The position numbers and the translations under genes are program-made. The notes beneath the pieces were generated by a model. The model ran no database searches, was not told the DNA's origin, and saw only the letters and a list, made by a program, of their open reading frames with translations. This document shows, in pieces, positions 55,363 through 64,000 of a stretch of 64,000 bases of DNA. Within the stretch, counting starts at the first letter, position 1, and every line of letters begins with the position of its first letter. This DNA comes from Diplonema japonicum (taxonomy: Eukaryota > Euglenozoa > Diplonemea > Diplonemida > Diplonemidae), in contig OZ025684.1 in NCBI GenBank assembly GCA_964019335.1, positions 496,001 to 560,000 of the forward strand, in the 5' to 3' direction.

Positions 55363-57567
55363 TTAATATGCTTGTATCAGCTGAACAGTGGCACCATCCG
55401 GCTCCACCCAATATGTCCTGCACTCCATGGGCTCCGTGAAATAGTATGGTGCATGGGGGGACACTGTCAGGTGGGCACGCAGCTTAGTAGTGAAGTTGTG
55501 TGTTGTCCTGTCAGCCACGTTGGACAACATGTGCTTCTCCAGATGGCACACGGCATTGGCAGCCTCCCCCTTTTGGATCAGGGTGAATGCGGTGTCGATT
55601 TCTTTGGAGAGAGACTCATGGAGCTCTACTTCGTACATCCACTCGCTGGCCCCGTCGAACGACTTTCCGGCCTTTGCGCACAGCTCATAGACAATGCTGC
55701 TCGGTGGAAGGGTACCCCTTGAAAGCAGGCGTGATGTCAAGATATCAATTGGCCTGAAGTTGTGTGACGTAGCACACTGCAGCTTCATCGCCTGGTCGCA
55801 CACCGTAAGTACATTATTCTTCAATCCTATTGCCGCTAGGTTCGTGCTCATCAGCCTGACACCGGAGTAAACTCCATGTCCCCTCTGCCGTTGCCCAACT
55901 TGTCCACATATCGAAGGCCCGCTCGCGCAGCCGAACGCCACTGCAGGAGCCATCTGCTGCAGCCTTGGCCACTCGTAGGAAGACATCTCCAACAGAGCAT
56001 TTGCCGCATCTGTGTGCACAGCAAGTACGGACTTCCCAACGTTGGTGAAGTGTATCAGGATCACGTCCCACGCCACGGAGTCGATGGCACCCGAGTGTGC
56101 CCTTGCTGCTGCACAGCAGTGGTCTATGAAGGCTGTTTGCATTGTTTCGAACTCGCGGCATTCTTTGGGCTGCTTCATCCAAAAGTCCATTTGGTACTTC
56201 AAAGTAACAGCGATGACGACAGTAGCACGCTGCACACGCATCTCTCTCATTTTCTTTGAGATGCAGTTCGTTGTCTTGTCGGCAGCCGATACCTGCATCT
56301 TATACACACTCTCCGCTACTGCAACAGCCTCAGAGCTCATTTCTTGCCGAAAAGACAACGACGTACAGAGCTCGAAGTCGCCAGCGCTGACGGAAGATAT
56401 TGGGGATGCTACCTCAGAGTTGTCGAAAGAGTGGGGTGCATAGGGCTTAAGCTCATGTAGCGTTGTGAAGAGGTCTTGAATGGTGAGCAGTACCACATTG
56501 AGAGAAGGCAATGGTGACAAGGGCAGCGTGGGGGCAAGCTCATAGTGTGCTTCGATGAAGTCATGTGCAAGGGTAGGGACAGCGAGGATAGAGGCGAAGA
56601 AGCTGCAAAACACTGTCGTACTGCGGTGTATGGACACTGCCGTTATAGCAAAAAGGAGAAGCAGGTAGAGACCGCAGGCAGCGAGGCTGCTTTCTGAAGA
56701 AATGAATGAGAGCACTGTGGGGAAGGAGACCGCAGCCAACGGCCTAAAGTGCAAAATGCACATGCCATTCTCTAACAAAGGTGTTTGTGTGTAGTCAGGG
56801 GAGGAGATTGCTGCCACTCCGCAGGGCAGAGCAAGCAGATAGTCAGGTACAGCACCTGTTGTATCCAGCACCATGGTGGTGTTGTGAACAGTGAACTTGA
56901 TAGCAAAGGCAGTGTCATTGGACACACCCGACGAGACGAGGAGGCCTTTTGTGCGCAGCTCGATTCCGCAGGCAGGGGGGCACGTCCCGCATAGCCGTTT
57001 GTCAACTGACAAAACGCTGCCTGTGTGGAATATGTGATAGTACCCACGATGCCTCTTGACAAGCACACCTCGCACGCTCTGGTCTGATACGTCCCGTGTC
57101 TCGGTTGCAAGGAGCAGTGGCACATCAGCTGGTGTCTCGCTACTGTGAACAGTGTGCAGCACTGGGGGATTGTTGGTCCCCACTTGCACTGACCCTGCAA
57201 TATCGTTTGTCGAGAACAGATAATGAGCCGTGTCTTGCACGAAGCATTTCCTTAGCATTGCAGACGCCACCACCATGTTCCCGATCTTGTTCGTCGTCCA
57301 CACAAACTTCTCGCTCCCTGCGAGCCCTGGCTGGTGCTGCACGGAGCACATCTCTGTCATGTCGATGAGCCCCTTCTCTACGAAGGATGCAAAGCTGTTT
57401 AGGCCTCTTATGTTAAACATAACATTGTTTTCGCTCTCTTCACGATACACATCGAGCATCTTCAGTACAATAAAGGAAAGGGCACAGGTCAGCACGGCAC
57501 TGCCCACCAGAGCGGGCACGGTGCACTTCACAAGCAGCACTGCTGTACCATGTCTAAGTGTCTTCAT
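55363..57567 (-). CDS. two-pass receptor with degenerate class III nucleotide cyclase domain
   Basis: 734 aa from ATG 57567 (an ATG at 57618 is also in frame). A first helix (ALVGSAVLTCALSFIVLKML) is followed by an ectodomain of about 270 residues with Cys pairs (CGTCPPACGIEL) that suggests a Cache-like sensor, then a second helix (CGLYLLLLFAITAVSI). The cytoplasmic part has a cyclase homology domain: VVIAVTLKYQ at the position of the first metal-binding strand but without its Asp, HSGAIDSVAWDVILIHF where GGxIxKxxGDxxLxxF is usual, then VAFGCASGPSICGQVGQRQR and LAAIGLKNNVLTVCDQAMKL. The metal ligands appear lost, so it may bind a nucleotide or a partner but is unlikely to be catalytic. Similar multi-pass cyclase-like proteins are common in trypanosomatids and other protists. 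Confidence 0.7.
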   Translation of the reverse strand: MKTLRHGTAVLLVKCTVPALVGSAVLTCALSFIVLKMLDVYREESENNVMFNIRGLNSFASFVEKGLIDMTEMCSVQHQPGLAGSEKFVWTTNKIGNMVVASAMLRKCFVQDTAHYLFSTNDIAGSVQVGTNNPPVLHTVHSSETPADVPLLLATETRDVSDQSVRGVLVKRHRGYYHIFHTGSVLSVDKRLCGTCPPACGIELRTKGLLVSSGVSNDTAFAIKFTVHNTTMVLDTTGAVPDYLLALPCGVAAISSPDYTQTPLLENGMCILHFRPLAAVSFPTVLSFISSESSLAACGLYLLLLFAITAVSIHRSTTVFCSFFASILAVPTLAHDFIEAHYELAPTLPLSPLPSLNVVLLTIQDLFTTLHELKPYAPHSFDNSEVASPISSVSAGDFELCTSLSFRQEMSSEAVAVAESVYKMQVSAADKTTNCISKKMREMRVQRATVVIAVTLKYQMDFWMKQPKECREFETMQTAFIDHCCAAARAHSGAIDSVAWDVILIHFTNVGKSVLAVHTDAANALLEMSSYEWPRLQQMAPAVAFGCASGPSICGQVGQRQRGHGVYSGVRLMSTNLAAIGLKNNVLTVCDQAMKLQCATSHNFRPIDILTSRLLSRGTLPPSSIVYELCAKAGKSFDGASEWMYEVELHESLSKEIDTAFTLIQKGEAANAVCHLEKHMLSNVADRTTHNFTTKLRAHLTVSPHAPYYFTEPMECRTYWVEPDGATVQLIQAY

Positions 57568-58322
57568 CGCTGCTTGTCGGCCATATTGCAGGTTTAGGCT
57601 GCTGGTTATGTGTTGCACAGCTCATGGGGAGAAAGGTAAGTTGATGGAAAAAGAAACTGTATCAATGCTGGTTCTCCTACTATCATTGTGCGTGCTGGCT
57701 TACTTTTCTGTTCCTTTTGTGGAAGCTTTTCGAATTCGCTAAATTCTGCCCCCAGGAACATAAAGAAGAAACACATCAAAGAGGGCAGCAAAGGGTCCCT
57801 CGAAAGAGAAGCAACGTATCAAAATCAAGGGGCGAGGAAAAAACAAGGATAAGGAACGTATCACTAGGCTCCGTAGAAGAGCCTGAACAAAGATAAAAGC
57901 CTAAAAAACAAGCACGTTTGGGATCACCTCGACACCAGGACTTCGGCTTTTCAGTGTGCCCTCTGCGGCTTCGCGACAGGTGACAGCTTCTGCCTCTTTC
58001 AACTTCCTTTACAAACCTCAAGGCTTGATGGTGTTGAATCGATGAGCGTTCTCTTCCACTTCTAAAAAGAGTGCCTATAACAACAAAAACAAAGGGGGGG
58101 TGTTGAAAGATCTTCGGCCACTGTATAACAGCGAAGGCCAATTGGAAACTGCACCAAGACGCGCCCATATCATCGTGGTGAGAAAAAAAGAATTTAATAA
58201 AAAGAAAACACTGCACTAAGCAAGCACATTCCCTGGGTGTGGGCAGGCGGGGAGGGTTTGATAGCAATCATTAGATTTTCTACTTCGCTTCTACAGAACC
58301 GAACAAAACTGCTATTTCTTCT

Positions 58323-58367
<45 letters not shown>

Positions 58368-58510
58368 CGTCCACCTCTTCCTTTCTCCTAATAGATTGCA
58401 ATGCCTGTTGAGGCGTCGGACTCGTATTCTGAATCATCGTTAATTTGTTTCTGCGGTGTGGGGTTTTTTTTTTCTTTTTCTTTTCTTTTCTTTTTTTCTC
58501 CTTTTTGATC
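57568..58510. other. spacer with CAP-Gly gene relic and poly-T
   Basis: About 940 nt. Besides the relic at 57928-58072 it holds T38 at 58325-58362. No intact gene. Confidence 0.6.
57928..58072 (-). pseudogene. decayed fragment of the CAP-Gly protein gene
   Basis: The plus-strand sequence resembles 48730-48905 in the same orientation: shared blocks include CTTCGGCTT/CCTCGGCTT, GGTGACAGCTTCTG, CCTCTTTCAACTTC, CTTGATG and TTCTTCCACTTC, in order. There are small deletions and base changes and about 40 nt are missing near 58040. It encodes no useful frame. It is a fossil copy of the coiled-coil part of the gene 8-9 kb away. Confidence 0.6.
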
Positions 58511-59608
58511 TCACACCTTGGACGACTCGTCAACTGTTTTGCCCGAGACAACAAGAGCAAGGCCGATCAGGATACCCACAGCACTGAAGTCCTTATAACT
58601 GGGTTCTGAGAACCCTTTCTCGTCAACGGCCCAGTGTTTGCCTTTGATCAGGATAATCAGGAAAGACAGCACGAAGGACGTCAGCGGCTGGATGACAGTG
58701 TAGGCCGACACGACAGACGCCTTAAGGAAGGCGTTGGCCCATGTCATAGCTATGTAGGCAATAACAGAGTTGAAAAGGATCCAATAGAGCAAGGCGAGGA
58801 TCATGGAGGTGGGGACGGCCCACGCCCCTTTGCAGTCGTGCGAAGGACACACAAAATGCAGCATCGCGTCGTTGGAGTTGATGATGAACGCTGCAACTGC
58901 CATCAATACACTGGCAGTGATGTAAGACCATCCTGTCACTGAGATGGGGAGATACGTCTTCGCGGCAAGCAGCGGCTTCGTGAGGATCACATAACCGCTT
59001 GTCGCAAGGCAGTTGAAGAAGAACAATATGTTCCCGACAACAGGCTCGTTCACGGAACTGTCACCAGACCCCGATGAAGACGACCCTCCAGAGTCACCAC
59101 CAGGCAGCACTATCATGCACGTAGCACCAATGACCGCGAACAGTATCCCTGCTATCTTCTTCGCGTCTACTTTCTCATAGCCTAATAGCAGCGCAAGCGC
59201 GCACGTGAAGATTGGCTGTGACGGTTGCCACACGCTCCCCGTTGTGGGGTCGGACAGCTTCAAACCGACTATGAAGGCAAACTGGTTCACAAAGATACAA
59301 ACACCCGCAGCCAGCAACCTCAGTAGGTGCTCTTTCTGCGGGTACTCCACCCTCTGAAACATCGCTAGTGCAACGAGGATCGGTCCGGCAATGCCTTCCC
59401 TGATCAGTGCAAACAACACAGGGTTCGTGCCGCTGACACCAAGCTTGCCAACAACAGCACCGCCTCCAAAACTCAGCTGACAAATAATCATCGCACCATG
59501 CAGCTTCCACATTGAAGGTATGCTGCCCTTGCCGTAAGTGTCAAGGCGATACTGGTCATCTTCACATGTCTCTTCGTCGTCTTCGTCGTTAACATATTTG
59601 TGCGGCAT
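58511..59608 (-). CDS. EamA/DMT-superfamily transporter
   Basis: 365 aa with ten predicted membrane helices in two EamA halves. An acidic cytoplasmic N terminus (NDEDDEETCEDDQ) leads into HGAMIICQLSFGGGAVVGKL. The first half ends AGILFAVIGATCMIVLPG; a Gly/Ser-rich loop separates it from GNILFFFNCLATSGYVILTK. The second half includes AYTVIQPLTSFVLSFLIILI and ends SAVGILIGLALVVSGKTVDE. Relatives move metabolites such as nucleotide sugars, amino acids or phosphorylated compounds. It resembles plant WAT1/UMAMIT-type members most by layout; substrate unknown. Confidence 0.85.
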   Translation of the reverse strand: MPHKYVNDEDDEETCEDDQYRLDTYGKGSIPSMWKLHGAMIICQLSFGGGAVVGKLGVSGTNPVLFALIREGIAGPILVALAMFQRVEYPQKEHLLRLLAAGVCIFVNQFAFIVGLKLSDPTTGSVWQPSQPIFTCALALLLGYEKVDAKKIAGILFAVIGATCMIVLPGGDSGGSSSSGSGDSSVNEPVVGNILFFFNCLATSGYVILTKPLLAAKTYLPISVTGWSYITASVLMAVAAFIINSNDAMLHFVCPSHDCKGAWAVPTSMILALLYWILFNSVIAYIAMTWANAFLKASVVSAYTVIQPLTSFVLSFLIILIKGKHWAVDEKGFSEPSYKDFSAVGILIGLALVVSGKTVDESSKV

Positions 59609-59700
59609 CTCCCCCCCTGTAGGATTGCAGGAACAGTAGTCGATAATAGAACTCCTAAAGCGCTGAAAGCGACAATAAAGTGTTGCAGCACGCTGTTGGT

Positions 59701-60666
59701 TTACAGCTTGCTTCTTACAGGTAGGTTGGAGAGGAAAGGAACGACGACTGCAGAAACGCTGGGCGCGTCATCGCTATGTACGTGATGTCCGCCTGCTGCC
59801 AGAACAACGGTTGTGACGTTCTTTAAGCACGCAAGGCGTTCCTGGCTGTTTCGCTTGTACAATTCATAGTAGGATTTCTCTTTTTCGGTGTTGAGGGGCT
59901 GCATTCGCTTCACAAAGTCTAGCGGCCCCAACACACGCAAGAACGGACACTCCACACTCGATGCGATCTCCAGTAGCTGCGTCTGCTGCATTTTCATAAA
60001 CTGTCTATCGCCGTACTGTTTCGGGTCAGGTGTGAACACCCAGCTCATATCGCTCTCTTGTCGCGTGTTCCTTCTTAGGATGTTCACTGCGGTCTTCCTT
60101 GTCTTCGGGTATATCTTGTTATTTTGGTTCTGAATAACAGCTTCCTCGAAGCTTGCGAATTTCTTGGGGCCTTTCTTGGTAAACCTCTCTACATTCGCCG
60201 TGATAGATCTGACCTTCGTAGTGATGGTAGTACTTAGGTCTAATGGGAAGACACCACTCATAGCAGCAGGTGGGGCCTCAACAGCCACAAGTGCAGACAC
60301 CCTCTCAGGGAACGAAGCAGCTGCCAAAAGTGTGACGCCACCGCCCCGTGAGTGCCCGAACAAAATCGCTGTACCCCACCCGAGCTTGTCCAGCATACTC
60401 TTTACCAGTACTGCCTCCTCGAAGTCGTTGTAATTGCAATATGCAGGCATCCACTGGGACTTCCCACACCCAGGAGGGTCCAAAGCCACCACATCAAAAC
60501 CTGCTTCACACAGCAAGGGAGCGATCTCATCAAATGACCCTGCGTTGTCCAGCCACCCGGGGTAGCACAAGATCCTCTTTTGTGCGTCGGGCGTTGTGGG
60601 TGACCACCTTTTCATCCCCATCTTGAATCCATTCTCGAGGGTCACAATTGTGTCACATGTCAGCAT
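59701..60666 (-). CDS. alpha/beta hydrolase (SERHL-like), copy 1
   Basis: 321 aa from ATG 60666, chosen because it aligns with the start of copy 2 (an ATG at 60678 is also in frame). Alpha/beta fold: RILCYPGWLDNAGSFDEIAP (oxyanion region), VVALDPPGCGKS, nucleophile elbow GHSRGGG with Ser106, and GGHHVHSDDAP with the catalytic His. No signal peptide, so cytosolic or peroxisomal. The C terminus NLPVRSKL ends in SKL, a canonical peroxisomal targeting signal (PTS1), also found in SERHL relatives. A 215-bp block (60413-60627) is identical to copy 2 while the rest is diverged. Substrate unknown. Confidence 0.88.
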   Translation of the reverse strand: MLTCDTIVTLENGFKMGMKRWSPTTPDAQKRILCYPGWLDNAGSFDEIAPLLCEAGFDVVALDPPGCGKSQWMPAYCNYNDFEEAVLVKSMLDKLGWGTAILFGHSRGGGVTLLAAASFPERVSALVAVEAPPAAMSGVFPLDLSTTITTKVRSITANVERFTKKGPKKFASFEEAVIQNQNNKIYPKTRKTAVNILRRNTRQESDMSWVFTPDPKQYGDRQFMKMQQTQLLEIASSVECPFLRVLGPLDFVKRMQPLNTEKEKSYYELYKRNSQERLACLKNVTTVVLAAGGHHVHSDDAPSVSAVVVPFLSNLPVRSKL

Positions 60667-60873
60667 AGTGCCTGTCAAATTACATTATAAAACGCAAGGA
60701 AGCATGAAACTAACAATGCTCAAGGACAAGATGTGTAGTGCACTTGAAGGGGCAAAAGAAACAGGCAACTGGAGAGCCTCTAAACGGCCCACAGGATGAA
60801 AACCAACCTGCCGACTGAGGTCCATGAACTACCTTAGAACAAAGAGTCAAAAGAATAGAAATATGATCGGAGG

Positions 60874-61836
60874 CTACAGCTTGCTACAGGGGGCAAGAGC
60901 TGTATTGAGGTAAGGGATGATGATGCTTGCTACTTGTGGTGCGTCGTCGCTGTGTACGTGGTGGGCGGAGTCTGGGTCGAGCACTTTGGTAGTGAGGGTT
61001 TTGATAGTCTTTCGGCGTTCGTCGCGAGCCGTTCGGGAGACATCCTGCTTGTGGGCGGTGGCATGCCCCGCAAGACTAATGAAGAAGTCGACAGGTGACA
61101 CGAGAGACAGACATGGCGACTTCACCGATGACAGCATCCTCATTTGCATGTCATGTGACAGTTTGACTGCCTGCCTGTGCCCATACTGCCTGGGGTCATG
61201 TGTGAACACCCAACTCCCATTACTCTCCTGCTGCACATGCCGTCTCACGATGTTCTCAGCCGTCTTTTTCGTCTTCGGGAATGCCTTGTTGTGTTGGGTG
61301 TGCTGCACCGCCTCTTCAAAGGTCTTGAACACCCTTAGCTTACGATTTGTGTTTTTCAAGCACGACTTGTAGTTTGCACGCAGCACATCAGCAGGGTTCC
61401 GTGTGATCTCATGAGCGTAAACGCCTGCGACACCATACCCCCCCGCCTCAATCGCCACCACTGCAGACACCCTCTCAGGGAACGAAGCAGCTGCGATAAA
61501 AGCTACCCCACCGCCCCGCGAGTGTCCCATGAGTGCAACCTTCCCCCACCCGAGCATGTCAGCCATTTTCATAAGCATGGATGCCTCCTCGAAGTCGTTG
61601 TAATTGCAATATGCAGGCATCCACTGGGACTTCCCACACCCAGGAGGGTCCAAAGCCACCACATCAAAACCTGCTTCACACAGCAAGGGAGCGATCTCAT
61701 CAAATGACCCTGCGTTGTCCAGCCACCCGGGGTAGCACAAGATCCTCTTTTGTGCGTCGGGCGTTGTGGGTGACCACCTTTTCATCCCCATCTTGAACCC
61801 GTCGCTGAGGGTCAAGACTGTGTCATGCATTTGCAT
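60874..61836 (-). CDS. alpha/beta hydrolase (SERHL-like), copy 2
   Basis: 320 aa. Same motifs as copy 1: RILCYPGWLDNAGSFDEIAP, GHSRGGG with Ser106, and SAHHVHSDDAP with the catalytic His. The C terminus ends APCSKL, again a PTS1-type SKL tripeptide, so both copies are probably peroxisomal (glycosomal-type) enzymes. The cap region differs strongly from copy 1 (GVYAHEITRNPADVLRANYK against GVFPLDLSTTITTKVRSITA), suggesting different substrates, whereas the N-terminal 215 bp (61583-61797) is identical in DNA. Confidence 0.88.
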   Translation of the reverse strand: MQMHDTVLTLSDGFKMGMKRWSPTTPDAQKRILCYPGWLDNAGSFDEIAPLLCEAGFDVVALDPPGCGKSQWMPAYCNYNDFEEASMLMKMADMLGWGKVALMGHSRGGGVAFIAAASFPERVSAVVAIEAGGYGVAGVYAHEITRNPADVLRANYKSCLKNTNRKLRVFKTFEEAVQHTQHNKAFPKTKKTAENIVRRHVQQESNGSWVFTHDPRQYGHRQAVKLSHDMQMRMLSSVKSPCLSLVSPVDFFISLAGHATAHKQDVSRTARDERRKTIKTLTTKVLDPDSAHHVHSDDAPQVASIIIPYLNTALAPCSKL

Positions 61837-62424
61837 TGTGTTCCTGTGGATTTGCTATGTTTAGTCAGCAACGACGGGGTCTCTGCCTTACTCAGTGAGT
61901 GGAGCCCATGTTCGGTGACAAAGGAGAAGCCTCGATCTCACCATCCTGCATGGCACTTCGATAGGCTTGAAAGATACAGAATAAAAAGGAAGTTAGATGT
62001 GGATCACCTTGCTCACTCGTATTTCTAATAGGCGTTAACTCGAACGTGAGCAGCTTTGTTTTATCTGTTCGCCCCGAGTCACGAAAACAAAAAAAAGGGG
62101 GAATAATACACACTAGGATTTGTTAAAAAGTTGGAAAACACTGAAAGATAAGCACGAGGGTAGCAAACACGACAACACGCTCAAAGAAGACAAACACAGA
62201 AGAAAATGGAGATTAAAAGGAGGGGGGGGGGGGGGTAAAATACACTATATAATAAACTTTTTAAAGAAATAGGGAAAGGAGTAACGAGAAAAAAAAAAGA
62301 AGAAAAACGAGGAAAATGGAGGAATGGGGTGGGTGGGGCAGATGGTCTATTGTATCGTCTCTTTCTTTTTTCTTTTTTTTTTTTCACCCCCTCTTTTTTT
62401 TCATTCCTTTTTTTTTTTTTTTTT
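61837..62424. other. spacer with poly-G
   Basis: About 590 nt, AT-rich, with a G tract at 62222-62235 and T tracts directly after the AP-1 mu stop. No gene seen. Confidence 0.6.
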
Positions 62425-63818
62425 CTAGTTCATTCTGATCTCGTAGTTACCGGCCCTTGTTATATACCTCACCCACGGCAATGCTTGGTACCCGGACTGC
62501 TCCTCCACTTTGCAGTACCTTACCTGTCGATTTGTTTCCCTCCCTTCACCCTTCATTCATATACACCCGATGCATACCACAACGTTCGAAACCGAGAAGT
62601 AAGGGATCTCAAACTTCACGTTGATGGGCCTCCTGATGGCTGCGTCGTGCTGTCTAATGGAGGGCAGGCCGAACGTGCAACGGCACAGGAACTCCTTCAT
62701 ACTTGGGAAGAGCTGTGGGGGGGGGGGGGGGGGGGGTTTCCCCCCTTTTTTTTCTCCCATACCTTGATAGTCCATTCTACACAGTCTCTATCAGGGATAT
62801 ATTTCACGCTACCAGCATTCTGCTTGAAGACCGGGGAGTCTGCATCGGGGGGGACAGGGATTGTGATCACGACACCTGACGCTGTGGAAGTTTTCTTGAA
62901 CTGCGAGGTGGCCTTCACAAGGTACTCAAGCCTTGTGCCACCGTGGCGCTCGACTTGTGCGTCGATCTTGATAAGAGGCTTGACCTTTGCCTGGAGTCTG
63001 TAGGTCATGAGGTCGAACTCCCCATCAGGGGGGATGAAAGAGATAGTTCTATCCGCGTCGAACCTGTTCAGCTTCACGCACTGGTGGAACCTCACGTCCT
63101 CTAGGTCTACCGTCTTCCCCTTCGCTTTCCGGGATGTGACTTCGAACAACGCTTTGTCGTTGAGCCCGACCTTCACCTCCGGCATCCCTGTCAGCTTCAC
63201 CCGCATCTTCAAGGCTCCGATGATCTCAGAGTGTATCACCTCTCCTGCAGAGTTCATCAGAAGATTCAACGAGTCGACCACATCTAAGAACACTTCGTTC
63301 TTCTTATACTTGATCCCGGTTGGTCGCCACGGGCAGGACCCGATGGCCCCTGTCATCGCCGACGGCAGGTCCTTCGGCCCGTCGTCATCGTCCAAGATTC
63401 GCAGCTTGTGCGACTCTTGTGTGATGTACTGCCGCAGCACTTTGGGTTCGGTGAACTGCGGGTACCCGAAGTCCATCATCTCGTCTAGCAGTTCGTATAT
63501 GACAACGAAGTTGTCTCTGATGCTCTCCTCTGTCACGTTCTCTGTATACTCTTGCAGTACTTTGACCAAGTTATGGAGGTACACCACCAGCATTGCCGCG
63601 TTGCAGTTAATTTTACCCATCAGTACAAAGTACAAGTTGTTATGCTTCACCCAAGCAAACGTCACGCCGCCCACGTTGAAGACGGGCTTCACCTGGCTCT
63701 CCTCCTCGTCGATCACCTTCTCGACAAATGTGTCAGTCGAGTACGGCACGTCATGGCGGTAGTTCCTCGAGATGAGCGCCTTACCTTTGTTGCTCAGCAC
63801 CACCAGACACGACGCCAT
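62425..63818 (-). CDS. AP1M: AP-1 complex mu subunit
   Basis: Exons 62763-63818, 62578-62712 and 62425-62523 give 429 aa, close to the usual 423. N-terminal longin-like domain: LVVLSNKGKALISRNYRHDV, VTFAWVKHNNLYFV, ESIRDNFVVIYELLDEMMDF, GYPQFTEPKVLRQYITQESH. The mu homology domain begins YKKNEVFLDVVDSLNLL, then EIIGALKMRVKLTGMPEVKV and RFDADRTISFIPPDGEFDLM. After splicing it continues WTIK-LFPSMKEFLCRCTFGLPS, KFEIPYFSVSNVV-VRYCKVEEQSGYQALPW and VRYITRAGNYEIRMN. The first intron (50 nt, GTATGG to CCACAG) has a poly-C tract as its pyrimidine tract; the second is 54 nt (GTATGC to CGACAG). Both splices restore conserved mu1 sequence exactly. The subunit sorts YxxPhi and dileucine cargo at the trans-Golgi and endosomes. 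Confidence 0.95.
62524..62577 (-). other. 54-nt intron in AP-1 mu
   Basis: GTATGC to CGACAG, phase 0, between SNVV and VRYCKV; confirmed by family conservation. Confidence 0.9.
62713..62762 (-). other. 50-nt intron in AP-1 mu with poly-C tract
   Basis: GTATGGGAG, then an A run, a G run and about 21 C before CACAG. Phase 0, between WTIK and LFPSMKEF; confirmed by family conservation. The C run is the plus-strand G run 62716-62736. Confidence 0.9.
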
Positions 63819-64000
63819 GTGTACGCCCAACCCTGTGGTGAGATGGACCCCTCCCCCCCCTCCCGCAAGCAAAGGCAACACATGCTAAACATATGCTAGT
63901 GGATGGAGATTCGAAGCGATGGGCAAAAATATTTTTTCGTAGGTAATAAAACGGTGTTTCATGGAATATACAAAAGCGGACGAGGAGGATGTTCGTTTTT
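63819..64000. other. upstream flank of AP-1 mu, window edge
   Basis: Short C-rich stretch near 63850 (C run in the plus strand), then AT-rich sequence. No gene seen. Confidence 0.5.

Overview
The window looks like nuclear DNA of a free-living protist, most likely a euglenozoan and perhaps a diplonemid. Three observations support this. About 30 protein-coding genes all lie on the minus strand, as in polycistronic transcription units. The 5' part of an 18S rRNA gene (about 4168-5040, plus strand) carries the 530-loop form CAGCACCCGCGG, which I know from kinetoplastid-type rRNA. The few introns are canonical GT-AG but tiny (33-81 nt). The genus is an inference. I saw no tRNA, CRISPR array, bacterial promoter or intact transposon.

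Layout, left to right (genes are read right to left). 1-1.1 kb: possible decayed sequence. 1.1-5.9 kb: a DysF-RING-DysF protein and two cyclophilin-like paralogues separated by an 18S rDNA fragment, which is joined to a broken copy of the DysF gene start. 5.9-16.6 kb: an unknown basic protein, an FkbM methyltransferase, an ankyrin protein, a coiled-coil protein with a degenerate phosphatase-like head, a small two-exon gene, and a large UBA/polyQ protein with many FG-x-hydrophobic motifs. 17-28 kb: a GH38-like (DUF5054-type) protein, a carboxylesterase, DPM2, a nearly perfect 0.75-kb inverted repeat, cyclophilin B and a secreted glycosidase-like protein. 28.6-38.5 kb: a small unknown protein, a sulfatase, three alpha-carbonic anhydrases, an NTF2-like protein and an SGNH/PC-esterase-like protein. 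39.7-47.6 kb: a membrane protein, the second GH38-like paralogue (with two introns), a Kelch-cytochrome b561 fusion and a CCDC12/Cwf18-like splicing factor. 48-64 kb: a CAP-Gly protein, two mucin-stalk membrane proteins, a degenerate cyclase-domain receptor, an EamA transporter, two alpha/beta hydrolases and the AP-1 mu adaptin.

Many products carry signal peptides and are hydrolases (sulfatase, esterases, glycosidases), which fits an osmotroph or phagotroph with a rich secretory and lysosomal system. AP-1 mu, the FG-motif protein, the CAP-Gly protein and DPM2 belong to the trafficking and glycosylation machinery behind it. Paralogue pairs repeatedly share identical DNA blocks (161, 215, 228 and 409 bp) inside otherwise diverged genes, which points to active gene conversion or recent segmental exchange. 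Spacers are full of pure A/T and G/C homopolymers (17-46 nt), several of which lie in introns or just upstream of start codons.
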